Shown piece by piece: positions 46,719 through 56,393 of a DNA stretch of 64,000 bases (position 1 is its first letter; each line of letters starts with the position of its first letter). The stretch spans positions 4,588,001 to 4,652,000 of the forward strand of contig NZ_CP035042.1 in assembly GCF_009834345.1 (NCBI RefSeq), given 5' to 3'. The position numbers and the translations under genes are program-made. This stretch comes from Billgrantia tianxiuensis. GTDB lineage: Bacteria > Pseudomonadota > Gammaproteobacteria > Pseudomonadales > Halomonadaceae. The notes below the pieces were generated by a model. The model was given only the letters and a program-made list of their open reading frames with translations. It did no database searches and was not told the origin of the DNA.

Positions 46719-47265
46719 GGCGTCTCCCTCGTTGCGGCGACCCGCATGGCCTGGCGCAGCGAACCACAGAAGGCGGCATCGCTACCGCTGCGCGTTTCGC
46801 GCAGTTCGCCCCGCCAGTCGATGACCTGAATGTCGCGACTGACGCGCACCCAACCCGGATCGGCGACTACCGAGACACGTTCGAGTTGAGTGGCATCCTG
46901 CGTGATACTGCCACCGGCACCGCCGAAGCCGATCATCACACCGGTGGAGACGCGCCGGCCGCCGCCCAGACCCACACCGCCAAAGAAGCCGGTACGCTCC
47001 CAGCTGTCGTAACGGTCGCCATAGCCCGGTATCGTCCGGGTACGCTCGGCGCTGACCAGCCCAGCGCCAGCTCGGTATCACGAACCACGAAATCTTCCGC
47101 TTCCAGCGCATCGAGGGCACGTCGCACCCACTCGCGAGGCTCGACGTCGCCGGCCTCCCAGCGACACTCAGCGGCGGGGCGCGGCTCTGCGGAAGGCAGT
47201 GTCGTCGGCGTCGCCTGGCAACCGGCCAGCAAGGCCAGGCCGGGTATCATCCACCACAGGCGCAT
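46715..47265 (-). CDS. Hypothetical lipoprotein (frameshifted)
   Basis: About 183 residues after repair. Lipoprotein signal IPGLALLAGC. The first part reads to LALG; after one added base in CCC 47060-47062 it continues with LVSAERTRTIPGYGDRY and a Gly-rich stretch (GGVGLGGGRRVSTGVMIGFGG) to a Cys-containing C-terminus. Function unknown. Forms a coupled pair with the downstream 120-residue lipoprotein. Confidence 0.68.
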
Positions 47266-47541
47266 GGGATTCTCCTGTTCGTCCTTGGGCGCAGTCTACG
47301 CGGCCCAGCCCACCTTGCAAGGCATTGCCGCCGTTCTTGAGAGTCTCGCAGGGCCTACGGGTTCCCGACCGGGCGAGCCCCGGCGCCGCGGCACGAACGC
47401 CTACCCGCCTTGACAGCAGAGGCCACGGCCAGGTCATCATGCACACAGCCTATCGCAACCATGGCCAGATATTGCTTAAGCAATGACCGACGAGGCCATA
47501 GACTAACCGCAACCGACACGCACGCGAAAAGGAGTACGCGC

Positions 47542-48015
47542 ATGAGCGATACCAACGCCATCGGCCTGCATCAGAACAGCGCCAGCCAGCTTGCCGAAAA
47601 GCTCAACGTTCTGCTGGCCAACTACCAGGTCTTCTACATGAACGTTCGCGGTTACCACTGGAACGTGAAAGGTCCTCAGTTCTTCGAACTGCACGCCAAG
47701 TTCGAGGAGTTCTATACCGATCTGTTGACCAAGGTCGACGAAGTGGCCGAGCGCATTCTGACCCTGGGGCACAAGCCGGTGCACGCCTACAGCGACTACG
47801 TTGCCATGGCGCAAATCGGCGAGGACAAGGACGTACATGACGGCGAAGCCTGCGTACGCGGCATACTCAAGGGATATCAGACCCTGATCGAGCTGCAGCG
47901 CGATCTGCTGGCAGCGGCCTCGGACGCCGACGACGAAGGTACCGCCTCCCAGGCCAGCGACTATATCCGCGAGCAGGAGAAGACGGTCTGGATGCTCAAC
48001 GCCTACCTGGGCTAA
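47542..48015 (+). CDS. dps: Dps-family ferritin-like protein
   Basis: 157-residue Dps: ferroxidase-site helices contain YHWNVKGPQFFELHAKFEEFYTDL (His, His, Asp, Glu) and VDEVAERIL. Stores iron and protects DNA against peroxide. AAAAGGAG precedes ATG 47542; the upstream extension to 47410 is non-coding. The 276-base gap before it (47266-47541) holds no other recognised feature. Confidence 0.92.
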   Translation: MSDTNAIGLHQNSASQLAEKLNVLLANYQVFYMNVRGYHWNVKGPQFFELHAKFEEFYTDLLTKVDEVAERILTLGHKPVHAYSDYVAMAQIGEDKDVHDGEACVRGILKGYQTLIELQRDLLAAASDADDEGTASQASDYIREQEKTVWMLNAYLG

Positions 48016-48184
48016 GAGGCCTGCCGGCCGGCAACACAGAGAAGAATGAGGGGGAGCGCACGGCGACCCGGAACACAGCGGCATAGTCGAACAGTGTTCA
48101 CTATGCCCGCTTTTCACCACTATAATGGAATGAGGGAAAAGAAGGGGTGACCGGAACGTGTCGTAGGCACTCGAGGAGACCCCC

Positions 48185-48505
48185 ATGAAACGCTTACTCT
48201 TTACCGCCCTGGTAGTCGCCTTGTCGCTGCCCTTCTCCATGTCGGCAAGTGCCGACCATGGCAGACATGCCGCACATGGCACCCAGATTCATCATCACCA
48301 CTACTATGCGCGCGACAATCGCAGCAAACCGCCGAAGCATCGTCGCCATTATCGCGCCCACCATCACTCGCGCCCCGCCCGTCGCGTCGTGGAGCATCAC
48401 TATTACGGCCCTCCTCGATATGACCACTACTACCGAGGCCACACCGATGTCCCACTGGTGACCGTAGGGGGCTATCCCGTGGTTCGCATCCAGGTCAACC
48501 ACTGA
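48185..48505 (+). CDS. Histidine/tyrosine-rich exported protein
   Basis: 106 residues: signal peptide LLFTALVVALSLPFSMSASA, then a body dominated by His, Tyr and Arg (HHHHYY, HRRHYRAHHH, EHHYYGPPRYDHYY) and a hydrophobic C-terminal VPLVTVGGYPVVRIQV. No cysteine. Plausibly a periplasmic metal-binding protein or surface protein; no family recognised. GAGGAGACC precedes the ATG. Confidence 0.7.
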   Translation: MKRLLFTALVVALSLPFSMSASADHGRHAAHGTQIHHHHYYARDNRSKPPKHRRHYRAHHHSRPARRVVEHHYYGPPRYDHYYRGHTDVPLVTVGGYPVVRIQVNH

Positions 48506-48635
48506 CGACTCTCACATACCTCTACATCGAGTCACGGTCCGATACCCCACTGCCCTTGTCTTCGGCCCTTGCCGTCTTAAGGTGATAAGGGGGAGTGATT
48601 CCCATGTCCTCGCACAAGGAGCAAGGAGGTAGCGA

Positions 48636-49199
48636 ATGAGCGAGAAGCTGAAAGGCAAGACCGTCGCCATCCTGGCCACCGACGGGTTCGAGGAATCGGA
48701 GCTCAGCGAACCCAAGGCGGCTCTAGAGCGCGAGGGGGCCACGGTCCACGTAGTCGCACCGGACAAGGACAGCATCCGTGCCTGGGCGAAAACCGACTGG
48801 GGCCCTTCCTATGACGTCGACCGCCGCCTCGAGCAGGCCAACGCCGACGACTACGATGCGCTGGAACTGCCCGGCGGTCTGTTCAATCCCGATGCATTGC
48901 GCCAGAACCGCCAGGCGCTCGAATTTACTCGGCGCTTCTTCGAGGCGCAAAAGCCGGTCGCGGCGATCTGCCATGGCCCCTGGGTGCTGATCAATGCCGG
49001 CGTGGCCAAGGGCCGCCGCATGACCTCCTATCCTTCAGTGGAGCAGGACCTGCGCAACGCCGGAGCCGAGTGGGTCGACCAGGAGGTCGTGGTCGACAGC
49101 GGACTGGTCACCAGCCGCAAGCCCGACGACCTCGAGGCCTTCTGCAGCAAGCTGATCGAGGAGATCGCCGAGGGCAAGCACAGCCGCCAGCACGCCTGA
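48636..49199 (+). CDS. PfpI/DJ-1-family protein
   Basis: 187-residue DJ-1/PfpI type 1 glutamine amidotransferase-like protein. Nucleophile Cys in AAICHGPWVL, preceded by the acidic LELPGGLFNPDALR block, and DGFEESELSEPKAALE near the start. Deglycase/protease-like stress function. AAGGAGG precedes ATG 48636. Confidence 0.9.
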   Translation: MSEKLKGKTVAILATDGFEESELSEPKAALEREGATVHVVAPDKDSIRAWAKTDWGPSYDVDRRLEQANADDYDALELPGGLFNPDALRQNRQALEFTRRFFEAQKPVAAICHGPWVLINAGVAKGRRMTSYPSVEQDLRNAGAEWVDQEVVVDSGLVTSRKPDDLEAFCSKLIEEIAEGKHSRQHA

Positions 49200-49212
49200 G
49201 CCGCGTGCTACC

Positions 49213-49234
49213 GCCGCTCGCCCAGGCGAGCGGC
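49213..49234. terminator. Hairpin between convergent pfpI-like and pepD genes
   Basis: 10-base perfect arms GCCGCTCGCC and GGCGAGCGGC with only two central bases, so the closed loop is in practice 4 bases. No T run. Located 14 bases after the pfpI-like stop. Confidence 0.55.
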
Positions 49235-49250
49235 ACTTCACGTGCCGGCG

Positions 49251-50729
49251 CTAGGCGCCGGCCGCCGCCGTATCTCCGGCCAGATCTGCGATCAGCGCCC
49301 GCAGCAGCGTCCAGAACTCCTCCACCGAACTCAGCTCGACCCGTTCGTCGGGCGAATGCGCGCCACGAATCGAAGGCCCGAACGAGATCATCTCCAGATC
49401 GGGATACTTGCCGGCCAGAATGCCGCACTCGAGCCCGGCGTGGATGACCTTTACCGCCGGTTCGCTGCCCAGGTGCCGGCCATGCAGGCGGCGGAAGCGC
49501 GCCAGCAGGGCACTGTGCGGAGCGGGTGTCCAGCCCGGATAAGCGTTCTCGACCCGGGTGCGTGCACCGATGAGATCGAACAGGCCATGGAAGCGATCGG
49601 CCATGTCCTCCACCGCGCTGTCCCGCAGCGAGCGCACCAGGGCGCAGAGATGGAAGCGCCCCTCGGCGAGACTGACCACACCCAGGTTGTTCGAGGTTTC
49701 CACTACGCCCGGCACCTCGCTGCTCATGCGCTCCACGCCATAGGGAGCCACATTGAGCGCCGCCAGCAGCATGCGGCTGGCATGGGCATTGAGTGCCTGG
49801 ACAGGTGCCGTCTCGAGCGGTGCCAGGGCAAGCGCCAACCCCTCGTCGACCCCAGCCAGTTCGGCGCGCAGCACCTGCTCCAGCGCCGCCACGCGACTCT
49901 TGGCGGCGGCAACTTCCTCTACCGGCAATACCAGGGTGGCGAAGGCCTCGCGCGGGATGGCGTTGCGCAGGGTACCGCCACGATAGTCGACCAGGCGGAT
50001 ATCATAGGACTCCAGCGCCCTCAGCACCCGCACCAGCAGGCGGTTGGCGTTGCCGCGGCCACGATGGATGTCGATGCCGGAATGCCCTCCCACCAGGCCG
50101 GTCAGCGCCAACTGCATGCCGACCTCATCCGGTCCCACGTCGGCCGTGGGCAGTTGGGCCTCCACCACGATGTCGGCACCGCCGGCACAGCCGATGAACA
50201 CCTCGCCGCGATCTTCCGAGTCCAGGTTGAGCAGCACGTCGCCCTCGAGCCAGTTCTCCGCCAGCTGCAGGGCACCGCCCATGGAGCTCTCCTCCTCGAG
50301 GGTGAACAACGCCTCCAGCGGACCGTGAACCAGCCCGTCGTCTTCGAGAATCGCCAGCGCCGCTGCCACGCCGAGACCATTGTCGGCCCCCAGCGTGGTA
50401 TGCCGGGCACGCAGCCAGCCATCCTCGACGTAGGTCTCGATCGGGTCTCGAGTGAAGTCGTGGGGGTGATCGGCATTGGCCTGGGCCACCATGTCGAGAT
50501 GCCCCTGCAGGATGACGCCGGGGGCGCCCTCCTTGCCGGGCGAGGCCGGCTTGCGAATGCGCAGGTTGCCATAGTCGTCGCGGTCGTGGGCAAATCCATG
50601 CCGCTCTGCCCAGTGCTGGAGAATGGCCACCAGCTCGGCCTCATGTCCGGATGGCCTGGGCGTGTTGCACAGGGTGCGGAAGTGACGCCACAGGGGCTGC
50701 GGTGCGAGTTGCTCGAGATGTTCGTTCAT
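49251..50729 (-). CDS. pepD: Aminoacyl-histidine dipeptidase (peptidase D)
   Basis: 492-residue M20-family di-zinc peptidase. Zinc-binding HLDMVAQAN (His), DNGLGVAAAL (bridging Asp) and LEEESSMGGA (Glu-Glu) appear in order, with a later GGHSGIDIHRGRGNANRL block. Cleaves Xaa-His dipeptides such as carnosine in the cytoplasm. Confidence 0.95.
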   Translation of the reverse strand: MNEHLEQLAPQPLWRHFRTLCNTPRPSGHEAELVAILQHWAERHGFAHDRDDYGNLRIRKPASPGKEGAPGVILQGHLDMVAQANADHPHDFTRDPIETYVEDGWLRARHTTLGADNGLGVAAALAILEDDGLVHGPLEALFTLEEESSMGGALQLAENWLEGDVLLNLDSEDRGEVFIGCAGGADIVVEAQLPTADVGPDEVGMQLALTGLVGGHSGIDIHRGRGNANRLLVRVLRALESYDIRLVDYRGGTLRNAIPREAFATLVLPVEEVAAAKSRVAALEQVLRAELAGVDEGLALALAPLETAPVQALNAHASRMLLAALNVAPYGVERMSSEVPGVVETSNNLGVVSLAEGRFHLCALVRSLRDSAVEDMADRFHGLFDLIGARTRVENAYPGWTPAPHSALLARFRRLHGRHLGSEPAVKVIHAGLECGILAGKYPDLEMISFGPSIRGAHSPDERVELSSVEEFWTLLRALIADLAGDTAAAGA

Positions 50730-50792
50730 GATCTGTCTGCATGGGGATAACCGGGCTACCTTACCGGGCCGCGGGCGCCGGGAAAAGCCCGC

Positions 50793-52889
50793 TCAGGACA
50801 AGGCCGAATCGCCCTCGAGCAGCCGCGCCACGGCATCGCGCAGGCATTCCATGACCTGACGCCGCCCGCTGACGCCGGCACGGGCCGCCAGCCAGGCCGT
50901 GTCGCGCCCCTGAAAGGCCCAGGCGACGAGCCAGGCAAGCTCGGATTCATGGCGTCCCGCCACCGCCGCGCGGCGCACCAGCCCCTGCAGGGCGGGGCGC
51001 GCAAGTGCTGGCTCGCGCCGGCCGAAGGCGACGTCGGCGGCATCACGATACTCGCCTGCCTCCAGCAGCGGGCTCGGCCCCTCGGCCAACAGCGCCAGCG
51101 CCACTTCGGGGTCGAGCGTCGCCAGTTCGAAGGCCAGCAGGGTGGGCAACTGCCGCTGGAAGTGCGCCGCCAGTTCCTCGGCCAGTGCCTCGCCATGGGT
51201 ACCAAGAGGCGCGACGACCATCACGGCATGCTCGCCGGTGGAAGTCTCCCGTGACAGCCCCAGCCGCACCGTGCGAAAGCCCAGCGCCTGCCAGAAGGCC
51301 AGCAATCCCGGCTCGGCACCGAAGCTGGCCCCCAGCAGGTCGATGCCGGTATTGCGCGCGGCGTTCCGCTCGTGCTCCAGCAGCCTTCGGCCCAGCCCCT
51401 CGCGGCGCCGCTGCGGATGTACCGCAATGCGCTGCACGCGGCGCAGGCGAGCCGTCAGTGCCGCCCGCGAGCCGGCATGGGCCGCCAGCGACTGTGCCAG
51501 CAAATGGCCAGGCAGACGCCGCTCGCCAAGCGCCACCCGCTCTGCCAGCTCGGGTTCGAAGCCGCCCTCATCGGCGCATACGGCCACGGCCTGGGTGTGG
51601 CCGCCAGCCGCCAGGGTCACGATACGCAGCGCCGGTTCGTCGAGCAGGCGCTGCAGGTCGGCCGGCGTGGTGCGGTAGTGCGCCTGTACCAACAGGCCGA
51701 AGATGCCACGCAGGGCGGACTCGTCGGCGCCCAGCGCCTGACGCTCCCAATGCGTGACCTCGAGCCCCGCGGCACTCATCGCCGGCGGGGGCTCGGCATC
51801 GAGCAGCAGCAGGTCGCTGACAAGCCGCTCGAGCGGGTCGCCTGCCGTCCAGCGCACCGGCGCCGAGAGATGAAACTCACGCCACTCCGGGGCCTGCCGC
51901 TCGAGCCGCTCACGAAAACGCAGGGCGAACCCGCGCCCGGAGCCCTCGTAACCATGCACGGTGGTCGCGAAGGCAATGCGCGGAAAGGCCGCGAGCCACT
52001 GCCCCAGCATGGCTGCGGGAATCGCAGCGGCCTCGTCTACCAGCAGCCAGCTGCCCTGACCACCCATCTCGCCGCTTTCGACCCTGGCACTCAGCTCGTC
52101 GGGCGCGACGAACTCGACGCGCCCGCCGTGCGCCTCGCTGAATCGGTTGCCCTGGCGCCGCCCTTGTGGGCACAGCACCTCGAGACGCTGAAACAAGGCC
52201 TCGACCGCTTCCGATCGCGGTGCCGTGACCCAGATCTCGTGCCTCGCCGAACCCAGCAGGCGCGCACAGGCGATACCGAGCGCCGCCGTCTTGCCCCGCC
52301 CACGATCGGCGGTGAGCACCAGCGGACGCCTTCGCCGCAGCCTGACCAGGCGCCGGACCGCCTCCGCCTGGTCAGAAGTCAGACAGTCGGAATCGCCACT
52401 CTCTTCTTCACGCCGCGGCGGATCGGCGGGCAGCTCGGGCAGCTGCGGGGGGCTGCCGGGCATCCACCGCGCGACACCGCTCGCATGCACCAGTCGTTCC
52501 AGCAGACGGGTCATGTAACGGCTGGAGGTAGCGCCGCCTGGCGGTGTCAGCAGCACCAGCAGTCCACCGGCGCGCAGGGTGCCGCTCAAGGCGCCGAAGG
52601 CATCCGCATCGAAGTCGCCTTCCGTTACGGCATCGAAGACGATCAGGTCGTGCTCGAGGCCCAAGCGGGTGCGGGCCTTGTCCGGCGGCAGCCATGCCTG
52701 GGGCTCGATGTCCTCGGGTTCGGCGAGAGATACCCAACGGGGCGACGTCCAGGCCCGGGCTTGCCACAGGGCAGCGGCTTCACGGCGTGCCGTCCCGGCG
52801 GCCGAGGGCAGCCATACCAAGCCGCGCCAGCCAAGCGTCTCAATTTGGTCAGACCAATTTAAAATAGCTTTTTGCCCCTTGTCCCTCAC
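50793..52889 (-). CDS. tmcA: tRNA(Met) cytidine acetyltransferase
   Basis: 698-residue TmcA (COG1444): forms N4-acetylcytidine at the wobble base of elongator tRNA-Met. N-terminal domain, then an RNA-helicase-like ATPase with Walker A ADRGRGKTAALG and DEAA box LLVDEAAAIP, then a GNAT acetyltransferase domain (VQRIAVHPQRRREGLGRRLL). The GntR-like site at 52845-52857 lies inside the first codons, so the true start could be a little downstream. Confidence 0.93.
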   Translation of the reverse strand: MRDKGQKAILNWSDQIETLGWRGLVWLPSAAGTARREAAALWQARAWTSPRWVSLAEPEDIEPQAWLPPDKARTRLGLEHDLIVFDAVTEGDFDADAFGALSGTLRAGGLLVLLTPPGGATSSRYMTRLLERLVHASGVARWMPGSPPQLPELPADPPRREEESGDSDCLTSDQAEAVRRLVRLRRRRPLVLTADRGRGKTAALGIACARLLGSARHEIWVTAPRSEAVEALFQRLEVLCPQGRRQGNRFSEAHGGRVEFVAPDELSARVESGEMGGQGSWLLVDEAAAIPAAMLGQWLAAFPRIAFATTVHGYEGSGRGFALRFRERLERQAPEWREFHLSAPVRWTAGDPLERLVSDLLLLDAEPPPAMSAAGLEVTHWERQALGADESALRGIFGLLVQAHYRTTPADLQRLLDEPALRIVTLAAGGHTQAVAVCADEGGFEPELAERVALGERRLPGHLLAQSLAAHAGSRAALTARLRRVQRIAVHPQRRREGLGRRLLEHERNAARNTGIDLLGASFGAEPGLLAFWQALGFRTVRLGLSRETSTGEHAVMVVAPLGTHGEALAEELAAHFQRQLPTLLAFELATLDPEVALALLAEGPSPLLEAGEYRDAADVAFGRREPALARPALQGLVRRAAVAGRHESELAWLVAWAFQGRDTAWLAARAGVSGRRQVMECLRDAVARLLEGDSALS
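52845..52857. promoter_or_regulatory. GntR-type operator, site 1
   Basis: TTGGT-CAG-ACCAA, perfect 5-base arms, spacer 3. First of three similarly spaced sites in the region between tmcA and the first TRAP operon. Confidence 0.5.
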
Positions 52890-53045
52890 CGCTCTCCCCT
52901 ACGCTTACCATGCCCTTTCCATGCCCCTGGCTGCCAGCATCTCGTTAACAATTGGTCGCACACCCCAGGCCTAGAAAAAGCGTGAACAGCCTAAACATTA
53001 GCCTCTTATCTCGCAGAGTTAACGACTTTTCACGACAATTGGCGA

Positions 53046-53058
53046 CTGGTCCTACCAG
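53046..53058. promoter_or_regulatory. GntR-type operator, site 2
   Basis: CTGGT-CCT-ACCAG, perfect, extended to ACTGGT and ACCAGT. Same architecture as sites 1 and 3; resembles the TGGT-N3-ACCA core of FadR-subfamily GntR repressors. Confidence 0.55.
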
Positions 53059-53107
53059 TTACGCCACAGCTGAATTTTACTTAGCTGCACATCATTACTC
53101 ATGGATT

Positions 53108-53120
53108 TTGGTCTTACCAA
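53108..53120. promoter_or_regulatory. GntR-type operator, site 3
   Basis: TTGGT-CTT-ACCAA, perfect, about 110 bases before the dctP start. Closest of the three sites to the TRAP operon. Confidence 0.55.
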
Positions 53121-53219
53121 TTTTCCACTTGTTGTCTTCCGCGTAAAAGCGTGGCTAATTCGGCGCTTGGAATAGGCCTTTCCTAGAACAACACCGTCAC
53201 AACAAGTGGAGTCGCGTCT

Positions 53220-54304
53220 ATGCAAGCCTCATCTGGCCTCAAGGTGGCCGGTACGACAGCCGCCGTCATTCTGGCCGGTGCCGCTCTGGCAGGCACCGCC
53301 AACGCCCAGGAGCGTGTACGCTGGCAAGTTCCCATCGCCTTTCCGTCTCACCTGGTTGGCCTGAGCACCCGGTGGTGCACCTCTCCGAAACACTGGAAGC
53401 CATCTCAGGCGGTAACATCAACCTGCGATACTACGAGCCGGGCGAGCTGATTCCGCCCTTCGAGATTCTCGATGCGGTCTCGGAAGGACGCTACCCAGCC
53501 GGCTATACCTGGATCGGCTACGACCAGGGCAGCATTCCGGTGCTGCCGCTGCTGTCGGGTCCGCCATTCGGCATGGAGCCCCCCGCCTTCATGGCCTGGC
53601 ACTATTTCGGCGATGGCGACGCCCTGCTGCAGGAAGTGTACGAGCCTTATGGCGTGAAGGCACTGCTGTGCGGGGTCATCGGCCCTGAAGCGGCCGGCTG
53701 GTTCGCCGAACCGCTCGAATCCCTCGACCAGATCGATGGCCTGCGCATCCGCTTTGCCGGTATCGGCGGGCGAGTGATGGAAGAACTCGGCGCCTCCGTC
53801 ACCATGCTGCCCGGCGGCGAACTCTACCAGGCCATGGAGCGCGGCACGATCGACGCCACCGAGTTCTCCGCCCCCGCGGTCGATCGCATCCTGGGCATGC
53901 AGGAGATCGTCCAGAACTACGTCATGCCCGGTTGGCATCAGACCTATACGACCTCGCACTTGCTGGTCAACGAAGCGACCTGGAACGAACTCTCCGACCT
54001 GAGCCGCGCCCAGATCGAGACCGGCTGCCGCTCCGCCACGCTGTTCGGTTTCTCCGAGAGCGAGTGGGAGAACCCGCAAGCGCTGGCCGGGTTCGAGGCC
54101 GAGGGTGTCAACGCCCAGACGCTGTCGCCCGAGATCCTCGCCGAGCTGGAAGCCGTCACCCTGCGGGTACTGGACGGAATGGCCGGAGAAAACGACCTCT
54201 TCGCCCGCGTGCTGGAGAGCCAGCGTGAGTGGATGCAGGTCCATGGCAACTGGCATGCCAAGGGCTATCTGCCACGCGTCTACTACGCACCCAAATCCAA
54301 CTGA
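53220..54304 (+). CDS. TRAP solute-binding protein, TakP-like (frameshifted)
   Basis: About 361 residues after repair. DctP-type TRAP periplasmic receptor with signal peptide (VILAGAALAGTANA-QERVRW). The frame breaks at CCC 53368-53370: the first part ends VGLSTR and conserved VVHLSETLEAISGGNI continues in the next frame with one base added. Family substrate Arg in LRIRFAG, then GGELYQAMERGTIDATEFSAPAVD, and the PGWHQ motif typical of the TakP (2-oxo acid) group. Ligand not determined. First gene of dctPQM. Confidence 0.87.
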
Positions 54305-54315
54305 TCGTCACTGGT

Positions 54316-54343
54316 GGCCGCCGGAGGCAAACCTCCGGCGGCC
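54316..54343 (+). other. Intercistronic hairpin after first dctP
   Basis: Perfect 12-base arms GGCCGCCGGAGG and CCTCCGGCGGCC with a CAAA loop, 11 bases after the dctP stop and 31 before the dctQ ATG. No T run. Likely keeps binding-protein mRNA in excess. Confidence 0.6.
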
Positions 54344-54374
54344 CTGCCGGTTTACGGCAACGAGAGGCCACTCG

Positions 54375-54972
54375 ATGTCTACGCCCCACTCCGATCCAAT
54401 CTCGGACAATCCCATACGCTCCCACCGGAGCTGCCCACGAACCGTGTGAGCCATGTCGTGGACTCCGCCATTGCGGTACTCGGCAAGGGGCTCTCCTGGC
54501 TGTGGCTGGCCACGCTCGCCGTGGTGCTTGCCAATGTCTTCAGCCGCTTCATCCTTGGGCGCGGCTCCATCGCCCTGGAAGAGCTTTCCTGGCACTTCTT
54601 CGGCGCCACCATGATCCTCACCCTCGCTTATGCCGTGGTCACCGACGATCACGTGCGCGTCGATGTGCTGCGCGAGCGTTTCTCCCTGCGCTTCCAAACC
54701 TGGGTCGAGCTGCTGGGCATCGTGCTGCTGGTACTGCCGGTGCTCTACTTCATGGTCGATGGCCTTGCCGAATACGCTTACCGCTCCTTCGAGCGAGGCG
54801 AGCGCTCACAGGCTCCGAGCGGCCTGCCCTATCGCTTCATCATCAAGAGCGCACTCCCCCTGGGCATCGCGCTGATCGCCCTCGCCCTGTCGTCACGGGC
54901 ACTGCGCTGCTGCACCTATCTCTTCGACTTCCCCGTAGGCTGCCGCTGCGCCGCCCGGTGGACCATCGCTGA
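54375..54972 (+). CDS. TRAP small membrane subunit (two frameshifts)
   Basis: DctQ-type four-helix subunit, about 199 residues after repair. ATG 54375 (GAGAGG upstream) reads MSTPHSDPISDNPIRS, then after CCC 54421-54423 continues as PPELPTNRVSHVVDSAIAVLG in another frame. Helices 1-4 follow (LSWLWLATLAVVLANVFSRF, SWHFFGATMILTLAYAV, LLGIVLLVLPVLYFM, ALPLGIALIALAL). A second base loss near 54890-54910 is inferred because the open frame otherwise runs through dctM; correcting it ends the gene at TGA 54972, 20 bases before dctM. Confidence 0.78.
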
Positions 54973-54992
54973 CACGCTGAGCGAGGATCGAC

Positions 54993-56363
54993 ATGGGTCT
55001 GCAAGAAATTCTCGTCATCGGCATGTTCGCCGGCTTCATGGGACTGTTGCTGCTGGGCTTCCCCGTGGCCTGGGCACTGGCCGGCATCGGCTTCCTCTTT
55101 GCCGTGATCGGCCACGTGCTGGTCGAAACCTTCAATGCCGACCTCTGGTTCAGCTGGGGCGGCACCATCGGGGTGCTCGACAGACGCCTCTACGGCATCG
55201 TCGCCAACGAGCTGATGGTCGCACTGCCGCTGTTCATCTTCATGGGGATCATGCTCGACCGCTCCGGCATTGCCGAGCGATTGATGAACTCTCTGGTTCG
55301 CGTACTGGGCGGGCTGCGTGGCGGCTATGCGGTCACCGTGGTCATCGTCGGCGTATTGCTGGCTGCCTCGACCGGCATCGTCGGCGCCTCGGTGGTGCTG
55401 CTCGGCATGCTGTCGATCGGCCCCATGCTACAGGCCAAGTACGACAAGACGCTTGCCGTCGGCACTGCTTGTTCAGTAGGCACGCTGGGCATTTTGGTGC
55501 CCCCGAGCATCATGCTGGTACTGATGGCGGATCGCCTGGGCACTTCGGATGCCTCGGTCGGCCGGCTGTTCATGGGCGCCCTGATCCCCGGGATTATGCT
55601 AGGCGTGATGTACGTCGCCTACATCCTGATCGCCGCCTACCTGAAGAAGGACTTGGCCCCCGCGCCGGAGAATCGCGAACCGCTCACACTGCGGGCGCTG
55701 TGGGGGGTAATGCTGGCGGTGCTGCCGCCCATGGCGCTGATCGTGGCCGTGCTCGGCTCCATCTTCATGGGTATCGCCACCACTACGGAAGCCTCAGCGG
55801 TAGGCGCACTGGGGGCAACGCTACTCGCGCTGTGCAATCGCCGCCTCAACGCCGATATCGTCTCCAAGGCCCTTTATCAGACCACCCGCACCACGGCGTT
55901 CATCTTCGGCATCTTCGTCGGCGCCACCATCTTCGCCGTGGTACTGCGCGGACTCGGCGGCGACGACGTCATCCGCCATGCCATAACCGGGCTGCCCTTC
56001 GGTCCTGCCGGGGTGGTACTAACGATCATGCTGGCAGTATTCCTGCTCGGTTTCTTCCTCGACTGGGTCGAGATCACGTTGATCATCCTGCCGCTGGTCG
56101 CCCCGGTGGTCTTCAGCCTGGGGGTCGACCCGGTATGGTTCGCCATCCTCTTCGCCATCTGCTTGCAGACCTCGTTCCTGACGCCGCCGGTGGGGTTCGC
56201 CCTATTCTACATCAAGGGCGTTTGCCCACCCGGCATCAGCACGCTCGACATCTACAAGGGCGTGGCCCCCTTCGTGGCGCTGCAGCTGCTAGGGCTATGC
56301 CTGGTGTTCTTCTATGAGCCGCTGGCGACATGGCTCCCCACCCGGATCTACAGCGGAGGCTGA
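54993..56363 (+). CDS. TRAP large membrane subunit
   Basis: 456-residue DctM-type permease with about twelve hydrophobic segments; intact. Family blocks: LLLGFPVAWALAGIGFL, ASTGIVGASVVLLGML and GTLGILVPPSIMLVLMADRLG. Forms the sodium-driven channel with DctQ. GAGGA precedes ATG 54993. Followed by a 9-base-stem hairpin. Confidence 0.92.
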   Translation: MGLQEILVIGMFAGFMGLLLLGFPVAWALAGIGFLFAVIGHVLVETFNADLWFSWGGTIGVLDRRLYGIVANELMVALPLFIFMGIMLDRSGIAERLMNSLVRVLGGLRGGYAVTVVIVGVLLAASTGIVGASVVLLGMLSIGPMLQAKYDKTLAVGTACSVGTLGILVPPSIMLVLMADRLGTSDASVGRLFMGALIPGIMLGVMYVAYILIAAYLKKDLAPAPENREPLTLRALWGVMLAVLPPMALIVAVLGSIFMGIATTTEASAVGALGATLLALCNRRLNADIVSKALYQTTRTTAFIFGIFVGATIFAVVLRGLGGDDVIRHAITGLPFGPAGVVLTIMLAVFLLGFFLDWVEITLIILPLVAPVVFSLGVDPVWFAILFAICLQTSFLTPPVGFALFYIKGVCPPGISTLDIYKGVAPFVALQLLGLCLVFFYEPLATWLPTRIYSGG

Positions 56364-56370
56364 TGACAGC

Positions 56371-56393
56371 GCGGCGCCCAGGCCGGGCGCCGC
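56371..56393 (+). terminator. Hairpin after first dctM
   Basis: Arms GCGGCGCCC and GGGCGCCGC with a 5-base loop, 7 bases after the dctM stop. No T run. Probably ends or trims the first TRAP transcript. Confidence 0.5.

Larger units (their letters stand above)
52890..53219. promoter_or_regulatory. Upstream region of first TRAP operon
   Basis: 330 non-coding bases, AT-richer than average. It holds two of the three (C/T)TGGT-N3-ACCA(A/G) palindromes (53046-53058, 53108-53120; the third is at 52845). No ORF, repeat family or tRNA recognised. AAGTGGAG at 53207-53214 may serve as the dctP ribosome site. Confidence 0.5.

Noticed and set aside
54314..56317. 667-codon open frame spanning dctQ and dctM
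   Set aside because: Only its first part is DctQ; the rest is dctM read out of frame. Explained by missing bases in dctQ.
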